DNA from: Flavobacterium cellulosilyticum
GTDB taxonomy: Bacteria > Bacteroidota > Bacteroidia > Flavobacteriales > Flavobacteriaceae
Length of the DNA stretch: 64,000 bases
Reading direction: 5' to 3'
Assembly (NCBI RefSeq): GCF_004349355.1
Contig: NZ_SMFK01000001.1
Span: forward strand, 186,001 to 250,000
A program made the position numbers and the translations under genes. The notes beneath the pieces were generated by a model. That model did not search any database, was not told the origin of the DNA, and saw only the letters and a list, made by a program, of their open reading frames with translations. Below are positions 18,122-25,485 of the stretch, piece after piece (the first letter of the stretch is position 1; every line of letters starts with the position of its first letter).

Positions 18122-18409
18122 ATGATTGCATGTTTAAACATAAAACAAGTTGAAAAAATCTCAAAAGCTTTGGGCGATCCCTATCGTTTGAAGATTATGA
18201 ATATTATCAGCAAAAGTGAAAGCTGTGTACAATGCTGTGATGTTTCTGCTGAATTTAATTTGGCTCAATCTACTATGTCGCATCATTTGAAACAATTGAT
18301 AGATGCGGATTTATTGATTGCAGATAAAGATGGTCGTAACTTGAAATTTGTTATTAATAAAGAAGTTTGTGCTGCTTATGCAGACTATATTAACAGTTTA
18401 TTGCTTTAG
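18122..18409 (+). CDS. ArsR/SmtB family winged-helix repressor
   Basis: A 95-residue winged-helix regulator. The recognition region is FNLAQSTMSHHLKQLIDADLL (split here as FNLAQSTMSHH and LKQLIDADLL), followed by the wing DKDGRNLKFVIN. Three cysteines lie in the helix before it, SCVQCCD (Cys35, Cys38, Cys39). That is the place where ArsR proteins hold the metalloid site in ELCVCDL, so sensing of a soft metal, metalloid or thiol-reactive molecule is plausible. It probably represses itself, the divergent ABC exporter and the downstream short-chain dehydrogenase through matching palindromes. The gene lies 63 bp upstream of the dehydrogenase gene. Confidence 0.9.
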   Translation: MIACLNIKQVEKISKALGDPYRLKIMNIISKSESCVQCCDVSAEFNLAQSTMSHHLKQLIDADLLIADKDGRNLKFVINKEVCAAYADYINSLLL

Positions 18410-18427
18410 CTTTTTTTAATCAAAAAC

Positions 18428-18443
18428 ATCGAAATATTTAGAT
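18428..18443. promoter_or_regulatory. Second ArsR-type half-conserved palindrome upstream of the dehydrogenase gene
   Basis: ATCGAAATATTTAGAT differs from the perfect core at 18076-18091 by one base. It lies 30 nt before the ATG of the short-chain dehydrogenase, which suggests that this gene has its own regulated promoter. Confidence 0.6.
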
Positions 18444-18472
18444 ATTTAAATACTTAAAACAATAGAATTATT

Positions 18473-19222
18473 ATGAAGAAATTACAAAACAAAGTAGCTG
18501 TAATTACAGGAGGTAATAGCGGAATGGGATTAGCAACTGCAAAATTATTTGCAGAGCAAGGTGCCAAAGTGGCGATTACAGGTCGTAATAAAAAGACCAT
18601 TGACGAAGCGGTTTTCGAAATTGGCAATGCCTCGATTGGATTGGTAAGCGATGTTTCGGATTTAAACAGCATCGATGCTACTTACGGAACGGTTAAAGAC
18701 ACTTTTGGAAAAATAGATGTATTGGTAGTGAATGCAGGTGTATTTATCGCCGCGCCTTTAGCTGATTATACCGAAGAAATGTTTGATCAAACCAGCGATA
18801 TTAATTTCAAAGGCGTTTTCTTTACGATTCAAAAAGCATTACCGCACCTGAATGACGGTGCTTCGATTGTTATCACAGCATCTACGGTGGCTCACAAAGG
18901 ATATGTGACTACTGCAGCTTATTCAGCATCCAAAGCGGCGGTTCGTTCGTTGGCAAGAACTTTCTCTGCTGAATTATTGGATAGAAATATCCGTGTGAAT
19001 GTCCTTTCTCCTGGACCAATTGATACGCCAATATTTTCAAGAGATGGAGCTTCAGAAGAAGAAGCGAACGGAACAAAAGCATATTTTGCCTCAGGAATTC
19101 CAGCAAAACGTTTGGGAACCTCAGAAGAAATGGCCGCAGGATTCCTTTATCTCGCATCCGATGATTCTAAGTTTATGATAGGCGGCGAGTTGTTGTTGGA
19201 TGGTGGAGCAGCAACCTTATAA
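18473..19222 (+). CDS. Short-chain dehydrogenase/reductase (classical SDR)
   Basis: A 249-residue NAD(P)-dependent oxidoreductase. It has the cofactor loop TGGNSGMG (about residues 13-20), NAG at about 88-90, the catalytic serine in SIVITASTVAHKG, the YxxxK pair in YSASK (about 150-154), and the PG motif LSPGPIDTP. The C-terminus has the usual YLASDDSKFMIGGELLLDGG. The substrate cannot be inferred. An ArsR-type operator just upstream suggests induction together with the ABC exporter, as in a small chemical-stress response where one product modifies and another exports a compound. That link is inference. Confidence 0.92.
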   Translation: MKKLQNKVAVITGGNSGMGLATAKLFAEQGAKVAITGRNKKTIDEAVFEIGNASIGLVSDVSDLNSIDATYGTVKDTFGKIDVLVVNAGVFIAAPLADYTEEMFDQTSDINFKGVFFTIQKALPHLNDGASIVITASTVAHKGYVTTAAYSASKAAVRSLARTFSAELLDRNIRVNVLSPGPIDTPIFSRDGASEEEANGTKAYFASGIPAKRLGTSEEMAAGFLYLASDDSKFMIGGELLLDGGAATL

Positions 19223-19316
19223 ATAAAAAATTTCAATATCAAACAAAGTTTATTGAACTCTAAAAAATAAGTAAAGTAATCGGGCTACAAACATTCATTT
19301 CATAATTAAATTTGAT

Positions 19317-19324
19317 TAAATTTG
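19317..19324 (+). promoter_or_regulatory. -7 promoter element TAAATTTG of the toxin-antitoxin pair
   Basis: TAAATTTG occurs twice here, at 19307-19314 and 19317-19324. Transcription from the latter would begin near 19329, so the ATG at 19352 with AAGGAG just before it is the likelier antitoxin start than the ATG at 19334. Confidence 0.5.
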
Positions 19325-19351
19325 TAGTATTCAATGCTAATACAAGGAGTT

Positions 19352-19558
19352 ATGGAAATTAAAAATTTATCCAAATACAGCAATGCGGAAAAAATTGTTC
19401 TTGCCGAGCAATTGTGGGACAGTGTTTCTAAAAAGGATTTGGAAATTTCTGACGATGTGAAAAGAGAATTAGATATTCGAATAAAAAAATTAGAAGAAGG
19501 TAAATCGAAATTATACACTTGGGATGAGGTTAAAAATCATTTAAAGAGTATTCGATAG
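19352..19558 (+). CDS. Antitoxin of the addiction-module (PF09720-type) family
   Basis: A 68-residue acidic-basic helical protein beginning MEIKNLSKYSNAEKIVLAEQ, with LWDSVSKK and ending TWDEVKNHLKSIR. This is the standard layout of the small addiction-module antitoxins that pair with RelE/ParE toxins: an N-terminal EK..LaEqLWdS helix and a C-terminal toxin-wrapping tail. AAGGAG at 19344-19349 precedes the chosen ATG; an in-frame ATG at 19334 would add six residues. Its stop codon shares one base with the toxin GTG, so translation is probably coupled. Confidence 0.85.
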   Translation: MEIKNLSKYSNAEKIVLAEQLWDSVSKKDLEISDDVKRELDIRIKKLEEGKSKLYTWDEVKNHLKSIR

Positions 19559-19857
19559 TGTATAAAATTCATTTCGTAAAAGAAGCATTATTCGATATTG
19601 AAGAAATTGTTCTTTGGTATGAAGAACAAAGAATAGGACTTTCTTATGATTTTGAACTTTGTTTAGAAGCAGGAATTGATGTTATTTTGAGAAATCCTGA
19701 CGCTTTTCAAAAAAGACATAAAGACATAAAAATTAGATATATTTCCAGATTTCCTTACGGGATTCATTATAGATTTGAAAAAGAAGAAATTATCGTTATT
19801 GGTGTTTTTCATACTTCCCGTTCTCCTAAAAATTGGTCTAAAAGATTAAAACAGTAA
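19558..19857 (+). CDS. RelE/ParE superfamily toxin
   Basis: A 99-residue type II toxin. YKIHFVKEALFDIEEIVLWYEEQ is the usual N-terminal strand-helix, and FPYGIHYRFEKEEIIVIGVFHTSRSP is the conserved C-terminal sheet with HTSR. This matches the ParE-like partners of PF09720-type antitoxins, which act on DNA gyrase or on ribosome-bound mRNA depending on subgroup; the subgroup is not decidable here. The start is GTG overlapping the antitoxin TAG (19556-19558) by one base. A bidirectional terminator follows, so the pair is a self-contained cassette. Confidence 0.87.
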   Translation: MYKIHFVKEALFDIEEIVLWYEEQRIGLSYDFELCLEAGIDVILRNPDAFQKRHKDIKIRYISRFPYGIHYRFEKEEIIVIGVFHTSRSPKNWSKRLKQ

Positions 19858-19888
19858 ATCAGAGTTGAATGATTCTGATAGAAAAAGT

Positions 19889-19924
19889 AAAACCCTAGTA
19901 AATCTAAATCTACTAGGGTTTTTT
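19889..19924. terminator. Bidirectional terminator between the toxin gene and metE
   Basis: AAAACCCTAGTA and TACTAGGGTTTT form a 12-bp stem with a 10-nt loop and suitable A and T tracts on both sides. Confidence 0.8.
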
Positions 19925-19942
19925 AGTTGTAAAATATAGGTA

Positions 19943-22267
19943 TTAAACCGTTGTAATATTCTCAATAGCAACACGCATTTCTTTAGCAGCAGCAACCATT
20001 TCGATTAGTGCTTTTTTAGTTTCCTCCCAATGACGGGTTTTTAAACCACAATCCGGGTTCACCCAAAGTTGGTCAATTGGAACAACAGCCGAAGCTTTTT
20101 CTAATAATTGCACCATTTCTTTTCGTGATGGAACTCGTGGTGAGTGTATATCATAAACTCCTGGTCCAATTTCATTTGGATATTTAAAATCGGCAAAAAC
20201 ATCCAATAATTCCATTTGCGAACGCGAACATTCAATCGTGATGACATCGGCATCCATATCAGCAATATTTTGAATGATATCGTTGAATTCGCTATAACAC
20301 ATGTGGGTGTGAATTTGGGTATCGTCTTTTACTCCTGAAGCCGAAATTCGAAACGCTTTTATTGCCCAATCCAAATAGTTTGCCCATTCTTCTTTACGCA
20401 ATGGCAATCCTTCTCGAATTGCTGGCTCGTCAATTTGAATGATTTTAATTCCGACTTTTTCTAAATCGACTACTTCGTCACGAATCGCCAAAGCAATTTG
20501 TGTACAGGTTTCAGAGCGCGGTTGATCATTTCGCACAAACGACCATTGCAAAATAGTTACAGGGCCAGTCAACATTCCTTTGACCCATTTTGGTGTAAGC
20601 GATTGTGCAAATGAAGCCCACTTTACCGTCATTGGATTTGGACGATAAACATCGCCATAAATCACAGGTGGCTTTACACAACGGCTGCCGTAACTTTGCA
20701 CCCAACCGTTTTTGGTAAAGGCAAATCCGTCTAATTGTTCACCAAAGTATTCCACCATATCATTACGCTCAAATTCGCCATGAACCAAGACATCTATTCC
20801 TGTTTCTTCTTGAAAACGAATGGTTTCTTCGGTTTCTTTTTCGAGTAAAGCGTCGTATTGTTCTGGATTTAACTCCCCTTTTTTGAATTTCGCTCGCCAG
20901 CTTCTTACTTCTGTGGTTTGTGGAAACGAACCAATTGTAGTAGTTGGAAATAAAGGCAATTTTAAAGCTGCAATTTGTTTGTGTCTTCGAATTGCAAATG
21001 GATTTTGTCTTTTATCATCACCAATTGCAATGCTCGCTACCCTATTTTTAACATCATCATTGTGAATTAATTTTGAGGTTTTACGGCTTTCATTAGCAAT
21101 AGTGTTTTCTTGAAAAGCAACTGTGTCTACAAGCGAAATTTCCTCTATGGCAAAATTTTGTAGCAGTACAATTTCTTCTGTTTTTTGTTTGGCAAAAGCC
21201 AACCATTGTTTTATTTCATTAGGAAGTGTTGCTTCGTTGGATTCTAAATCTAAATCGCAAGGCGAGTGAATTAAAGAACAAGAAGGAGCAATCAATACTC
21301 TGTCTTTTCCAATTGCATCAGTTGCTTTTTTGATTAGTGCTAGTGATTTTTTGAAATCATTTTTCCAGATATTCCTACCGTCAACTACCCCAAGCGAAAG
21401 ACTTACGTTAGCCGCTAATTTTCCTGATTCCAAAATATCATCCAATTGCGAAGAGCAACGAACCAAATCTAAATGCAGCGTGTGAACAGGTAATGCCAAA
21501 ACGGTGTCTAAATTCTCTCCAAAGCAGTCAAAATAATTAGTCAAAATAATTTTTAAATTAGGAAATTTTTTGTTGATTTCGTTGTACACAAAAGTAATGG
21601 CATTGTGTACTGCATCAGTTAGGTTCAAGGCTAAAAATGGTTCGTCAAACTGAATGTATTCCGCTCCTTCGTTTTGTAAAGTATTTAGAATTTCAAAATA
21701 GACTGGTAATACTTTTTCGATTAGCTCAATTCTATGAAAACCTTCTTCTTTTTCTTTACCTAATAATAAATAAGACACTGGACTAATAAGCACTGGTTTC
21801 GTTGTGAATCCAAGTTTTTTAGCTTCAATAAATTCGTCAATTATTTTAGTTGAAAACAATTCGAATTGTTGATTTTTTGTAAATTCAGGAACGATATAAT
21901 GGTAGTTGGTGTCAAACCACTTGGTCATTTCCATAGCTACAACGTCTTGCCCTTCTTTTTGTGCGCCTCTAGCCATAGCAAAATACAAATCCAAAGCAGA
22001 GTTAGTTTTAGCAATTTCCCTATATCGATTAGGAAAAGCGCCCAATGTAAGCGTTAAATCCAAAACCTGATCGTAAAAAGAAAAATCATTAGAAGGAATT
22101 AAATCTATTCCTGCATTAGCTTGCAGTTGCCAATTTTCCTTACGGATGTTTTTTCCAACATTCAAAAGGGCATCGACTGAAATGCTTCCTGCCCAATAGG
22201 ATTCACTGGCTTTTTTAAGTTCTCTATTGCTACCAATTCTAGGGTAACCCAAATTATTTGTTTTCAT
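19943..22267 (-). CDS. metE: Cobalamin-independent methionine synthase
   Basis: Transfers a methyl group from 5-methyltetrahydropteroyl-triglutamate to homocysteine. At 774 residues it is full length, with the two barrel halves of MetE. The N-terminal half has LGYPRIGSNRELKKASESYW and the linker IRRHKQIAALKLPLFPTTTIGSFPQT. The C-terminal half has the folate and homocysteine site with the zinc ligands in HTHMCYSEF, ITIECSRS and WVNPDCGLKTR. It is divergent from an Lrp/AsnC regulator, whose gene shares a 153-bp control region containing an inverted repeat, so regulation by that protein is likely. No S-adenosylmethionine riboswitch was recognised in the leader, which is only about 17 nt from the predicted start site. 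Confidence 0.97.
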   Translation of the reverse strand: MKTNNLGYPRIGSNRELKKASESYWAGSISVDALLNVGKNIRKENWQLQANAGIDLIPSNDFSFYDQVLDLTLTLGAFPNRYREIAKTNSALDLYFAMARGAQKEGQDVVAMEMTKWFDTNYHYIVPEFTKNQQFELFSTKIIDEFIEAKKLGFTTKPVLISPVSYLLLGKEKEEGFHRIELIEKVLPVYFEILNTLQNEGAEYIQFDEPFLALNLTDAVHNAITFVYNEINKKFPNLKIILTNYFDCFGENLDTVLALPVHTLHLDLVRCSSQLDDILESGKLAANVSLSLGVVDGRNIWKNDFKKSLALIKKATDAIGKDRVLIAPSCSLIHSPCDLDLESNEATLPNEIKQWLAFAKQKTEEIVLLQNFAIEEISLVDTVAFQENTIANESRKTSKLIHNDDVKNRVASIAIGDDKRQNPFAIRRHKQIAALKLPLFPTTTIGSFPQTTEVRSWRAKFKKGELNPEQYDALLEKETEETIRFQEETGIDVLVHGEFERNDMVEYFGEQLDGFAFTKNGWVQSYGSRCVKPPVIYGDVYRPNPMTVKWASFAQSLTPKWVKGMLTGPVTILQWSFVRNDQPRSETCTQIALAIRDEVVDLEKVGIKIIQIDEPAIREGLPLRKEEWANYLDWAIKAFRISASGVKDDTQIHTHMCYSEFNDIIQNIADMDADVITIECSRSQMELLDVFADFKYPNEIGPGVYDIHSPRVPSRKEMVQLLEKASAVVPIDQLWVNPDCGLKTRHWEETKKALIEMVAAAKEMRVAIENITTV

Positions 22268-22288
22268 TTTAAAGTGTTTTTTACTTTA

Positions 22289-22296
22289 CAAATGTA
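22289..22296 (-). promoter_or_regulatory. -7 promoter element TACATTTG of metE
   Basis: On the minus strand TACATTTG lies 22 nt upstream of the metE ATG at 22267. Confidence 0.55.
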
Positions 22297-22351
22297 TTAA
22301 CTTAGTTATTATTTCTGAATTGTTCTAGTTTGTTAAGTGAATTGAATCGTA

Positions 22352-22404
22352 AAAGTGTATTTTTACAGTAATTAGTACCAAATAAAATTTTTAAGATACA
22401 CTTT
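22352..22404. promoter_or_regulatory. Inverted repeat AAAGTGTAT / ATACACTTT, candidate Lrp operator
   Basis: Nine-base arms at 22352-22360 and 22396-22404, with centres 44 bp apart, lie between metE and the Lrp gene. The right arm ends 16 nt before the Lrp ATG. Spacing of about four helical turns fits a multimeric Lrp-type protein, but the call rests on symmetry alone. Confidence 0.5.
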
Positions 22405-22420
22405 AGCCGTAAAAAAAACT

Positions 22421-22882
22421 ATGGAAAATTTAGACCACATTGATTTGCAGATATTAAAACAACTGCAAGAAAACTCTAATATTAATACAAAAGAGCTGGC
22501 AAGCAAATTGTTCCTGACAGTTACTCCAGTTTATGAGCGTATTAAAAGACTGGAACGCGACGGTTATATTATGAAGTATGTGGCTTTATTGGACAAGAAA
22601 AAGCTCAATCTTGGAATGACCGTTTTTTGTAATGTACGACTAAAAGAACACGCTCGAAATGTGGGAAGCAATTTTGTAAAAGATATTGTGGCACTTCCAG
22701 AAATTATCGAATGCTATAATATTGCTGGCGATTATGATTTTATGCTTAAAATATTGGTGGAAGATATGTCCAGTTATCAAAATTTTGTGATGAATAAATT
22801 ATCTACAATAGAGAATATCGGTAATACCCAAAGTATCTTTGTGATGGGTGAAATTAAGCACAGTACGGCATTGACAATCTGA
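22421..22882 (+). CDS. Lrp/AsnC family transcriptional regulator
   Basis: A 153-residue regulator with an N-terminal helix-turn-helix (LDHIDLQILKQLQENS, then TKELASKLFLTVTPVYERIKRLERDGYI, residues about 3-55) and a C-terminal RAM/ActR ligand domain (LKEHARNVGSNF, IIECYNIAGDYDFMLKILVED). Such proteins sense amino acids and bind as octamers. Its divergent position to metE and the shared inverted repeat suggest that it senses methionine or a related amino acid and controls metE, probably with autoregulation. This is inference from context. Confidence 0.92.
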   Translation: MENLDHIDLQILKQLQENSNINTKELASKLFLTVTPVYERIKRLERDGYIMKYVALLDKKKLNLGMTVFCNVRLKEHARNVGSNFVKDIVALPEIIECYNIAGDYDFMLKILVEDMSSYQNFVMNKLSTIENIGNTQSIFVMGEIKHSTALTI

Positions 22883-22944
22883 TGAAGTCTTGATTTTAAT
22901 TTAAGTGGTTTTTAATTAATTGGATAAAATCTTAAAATAAAATG

Positions 22945-22952
22945 TATTTTTG
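22945..22952 (+). promoter_or_regulatory. -7 promoter element TATTTTTG of dgt
   Basis: A match to TAnnTTTG 59 nt upstream of the dgt ATG. The leader from here contains an AATCACAAATCTAAAATC-type short degenerate repeat. Confidence 0.5.
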
Positions 22953-23003
22953 GTGGTTTTAAATCACAAATCTAAAATCCTTAATCTACAATTTTAAATC
23001 AAT

Positions 23004-24350
23004 ATGAACTGGGAACAACTTTTATCACTACGTCGCCAAGGAGACACAAGTAAAAGACTACGAATAGAGCAAGACGACACGCGTTTGGGTTTTGAAGTGG
23101 ATTATGACAGAATCATATTCTCGTCTGCTTTCCGAAGTTTACAGGATAAAACCCAGGTTATTCCACTTTCAAAAACAGATTTTGTACACACGCGACTGAC
23201 TCATAGTTTGGAAGTTTCCGTAGTTGGTCGTTCTATAGGCCGATTAGTAGGTAAGAAAATAATCGAAAAACATCCTTATTTAAAGGAAGTCCATGGTTTT
23301 CAAGCAAATGATTTTGGGGCAATTGTTGCTGCAGCTTCTTTGGCACATGACATTGGAAATCCGCCTTTTGGACATTCTGGTGAAAAAGCCATTGGAGAAT
23401 ATTTTTCTATTGGAAAGGGACTGCAATACAAAGAAAAGTTATCAGCAAAAGAATGGCAGGATTTAATCGATTTTGAAGGGAATGCCAATGGTTTTGCAGT
23501 TTTAACAGCTAGTCGTCCCGGAATTGAGGGCGGACTTCGTATTTCGTATGCAACGCTTGGTGCTTTTATGAAATATCCCAAGGAAAGTTTACCAAAAAAA
23601 CCAACAAAAGACATTGCAGATAAAAAATACGGTTTTTTTCAATCGGATAAAAAATTCTTCGAAAATGTGGCTTCAGAACTAGGGATGATTCCAAATAAAT
23701 CTGGCAGTGATATTGGTTTCGAAAGACATCCTTTGGCTTATTTGGTCGAAGCTGCCGATGATATTTGTTATACAATTATCGATTTTGAAGATGGTATAAA
23801 TTTAGGGTTGGTTTCTGAAGATTTTGCTTTAGAATATTTAATTAAATTAGTAAAAGACAGTATTGATACTTCAAAATACAAAACATTAGAAACAAAAGAA
23901 GATCGAATTAGTTATTTGCGTGCACTAGCCATTGGAAGTTTAATCAATGATGCCGTAAAAGTTTTTGTAGAGAATGAAGAAGCAATTTTGAATGGAAAAT
24001 TTCCTTTTGCTCTAACAGATAAAAGTAAATACAAAGCACAGATGGATGATATTATTAAAATCAGTGTGAATAATATTTACCAAAGTCGTGAAGTAATTGA
24101 AAAAGAAATTGTGGGTTACCAAATTATTCAAACTTTGTTAGATAAGTTTATATCCGCTTTCAACAATAAATTTAATGGGAATGCCTCAAACTACGATAAA
24201 TTACTACTCAAGATGTTACCAGAGAAGTTCTTAGAAGAAAAAGAGGATTTGTACCAAAGGCTGTTGCATATTTGTCATTACGTCTCCCTTTTAACTGATG
24301 GAAATGCCTTGGAATTATATGAAACAATTAACGGAAGAAAAACAAATTAA
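23004..24350 (+). CDS. dgt: dGTP triphosphohydrolase (HD superfamily)
   Basis: Hydrolyses dGTP, or dNTPs more generally, to the nucleoside and tripolyphosphate. The 448-residue protein carries the N-terminal RLRIEQDDTRLGFEVDYDRI and RSLQDKTQV region. The HD metal site uses HTRLTHSLEV (His62, His67) and LAHDIGNPPFGHSGE (His115, Asp116). The later ligand is in LVEAADDICYTIIDFEDG. All metal-binding residues are present. It is monocistronic, and its stop abuts the stop of the converging DUF3078 gene without any spacer or visible hairpin, so 3' ends must overlap. Confidence 0.93.
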   Translation: MNWEQLLSLRRQGDTSKRLRIEQDDTRLGFEVDYDRIIFSSAFRSLQDKTQVIPLSKTDFVHTRLTHSLEVSVVGRSIGRLVGKKIIEKHPYLKEVHGFQANDFGAIVAAASLAHDIGNPPFGHSGEKAIGEYFSIGKGLQYKEKLSAKEWQDLIDFEGNANGFAVLTASRPGIEGGLRISYATLGAFMKYPKESLPKKPTKDIADKKYGFFQSDKKFFENVASELGMIPNKSGSDIGFERHPLAYLVEAADDICYTIIDFEDGINLGLVSEDFALEYLIKLVKDSIDTSKYKTLETKEDRISYLRALAIGSLINDAVKVFVENEEAILNGKFPFALTDKSKYKAQMDDIIKISVNNIYQSREVIEKEIVGYQIIQTLLDKFISAFNNKFNGNASNYDKLLLKMLPEKFLEEKEDLYQRLLHICHYVSLLTDGNALELYETINGRKTN

Positions 24351-25466
24351 TTAAAAATTATAAACTAGCCCAACGCCTAAAGATTGTTTTAACTGTATTT
24401 TAGCTCCTCTTGAAACTTGTTTTCCATCGATTTCTTCGGTTGTTTTTATATCGTCATCATACACTATTTGAGTGCCAATATTAGCCTGAACATATTGATT
24501 TACTTTCAAATCAAAATTTAATTTCCAATCGATATCTATATTTCCAAAATTATGGATATAATCAGAATATAAACTTAAACGGTTTTCCAAAGAGATGTTC
24601 TTAAAAATCTCTTTTTTGAAATGGTTCGTAATCAAAAAACCAACTTCGGTTTTTGAATTTTCACCTTCAATTAGAATATTTCCAGCTGAGTCATAAATTG
24701 CCTTTTCTACACCAAACGCTCCTTTATTGGCTAAAGTTTGGTTTAAAACCAAGGTGTTTTTCATTGTTAAAGGGGAGATAAAAAGATCAAAATTATTCTT
24801 TTTATCAAAATAATTAGCTCCAACCCCAAGGAAAGTATAGGCTGGTGCAAATAATTTTGAAATTAGAGTATTTGTATTGGAGTATTTATAGCCATTAGTA
24901 AATTGAGTGTTAAAATTGAATTTCACTGAATGAAACCAATTCGATGATGTGTCATTTCTATATCCAAAAGTAGAGTTAAATCGAAATTCATCATCAGACT
25001 TTCTTATGGCTAAACCATCTTGTTTATTGATGCCGTACTTAAATAGTAATTCATTTACCCATTCACTATTGTCAAGAGTTCTAGTTCTAATGAAATTACC
25101 TTTGAATAATCCTGAAACAGAACTAACACCACCGGCGCTCCAATTTACTAGTGCGATTTCATTTAAATCGAAACCTATTGTGTTTTTTCTTTTCCAATGC
25201 GACAAAATGATATAATGTACCATTGGCCCTTTTAACTCAGGTGCTTTTATAGAAATAGGAGTCTTTTTTATGAATAATGGTGCTGGAGAAAATTCTACTG
25301 TAAGCGGGCCTAAAAGGGGTCCTATTTTTGGATTTGATATTGAATCTATTATAAATATTGGTTCTATTAATGGCTCGATTACTGGTTCTTTGACTATTTC
25401 CTGTGAAAAACTATTTATCGTAACCGTTAGGAAAAAGAGGAGTAATTTGTAATGCTTTAATTTCAT
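24351..25466 (-). CDS. DUF3078 domain outer-membrane protein
   Basis: A 371-residue exported protein with signal peptide HYKLLLFFLTVTINSFSQ. A proline-rich spacer with repeated EPxIEP units (EPVIEPLIEPIF) follows. The DUF3078 region starts about residue 95, with IGFDLNEIALVNWSAGGVSS and SEWVNELLFKYGINKQDG. Alternating aromatic strands to the C-terminal GVGLVYNF are typical of an outer-membrane beta-barrel. Function unknown in this family. It lies 19 bp downstream of dxs in the same direction, so it is probably co-transcribed. Confidence 0.85.
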   Translation of the reverse strand: MKLKHYKLLLFFLTVTINSFSQEIVKEPVIEPLIEPIFIIDSISNPKIGPLLGPLTVEFSPAPLFIKKTPISIKAPELKGPMVHYIILSHWKRKNTIGFDLNEIALVNWSAGGVSSVSGLFKGNFIRTRTLDNSEWVNELLFKYGINKQDGLAIRKSDDEFRFNSTFGYRNDTSSNWFHSVKFNFNTQFTNGYKYSNTNTLISKLFAPAYTFLGVGANYFDKKNNFDLFISPLTMKNTLVLNQTLANKGAFGVEKAIYDSAGNILIEGENSKTEVGFLITNHFKKEIFKNISLENRLSLYSDYIHNFGNIDIDWKLNFDLKVNQYVQANIGTQIVYDDDIKTTEEIDGKQVSRGAKIQLKQSLGVGLVYNF

Positions 25467-25485
25467 TCTTTACTTTTTTTTCAAT

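Noticed and set aside
22268..22420. S-adenosylmethionine riboswitch in front of metE
   Set aside because: The predicted leader is too short and no conserved aptamer helices were seen.
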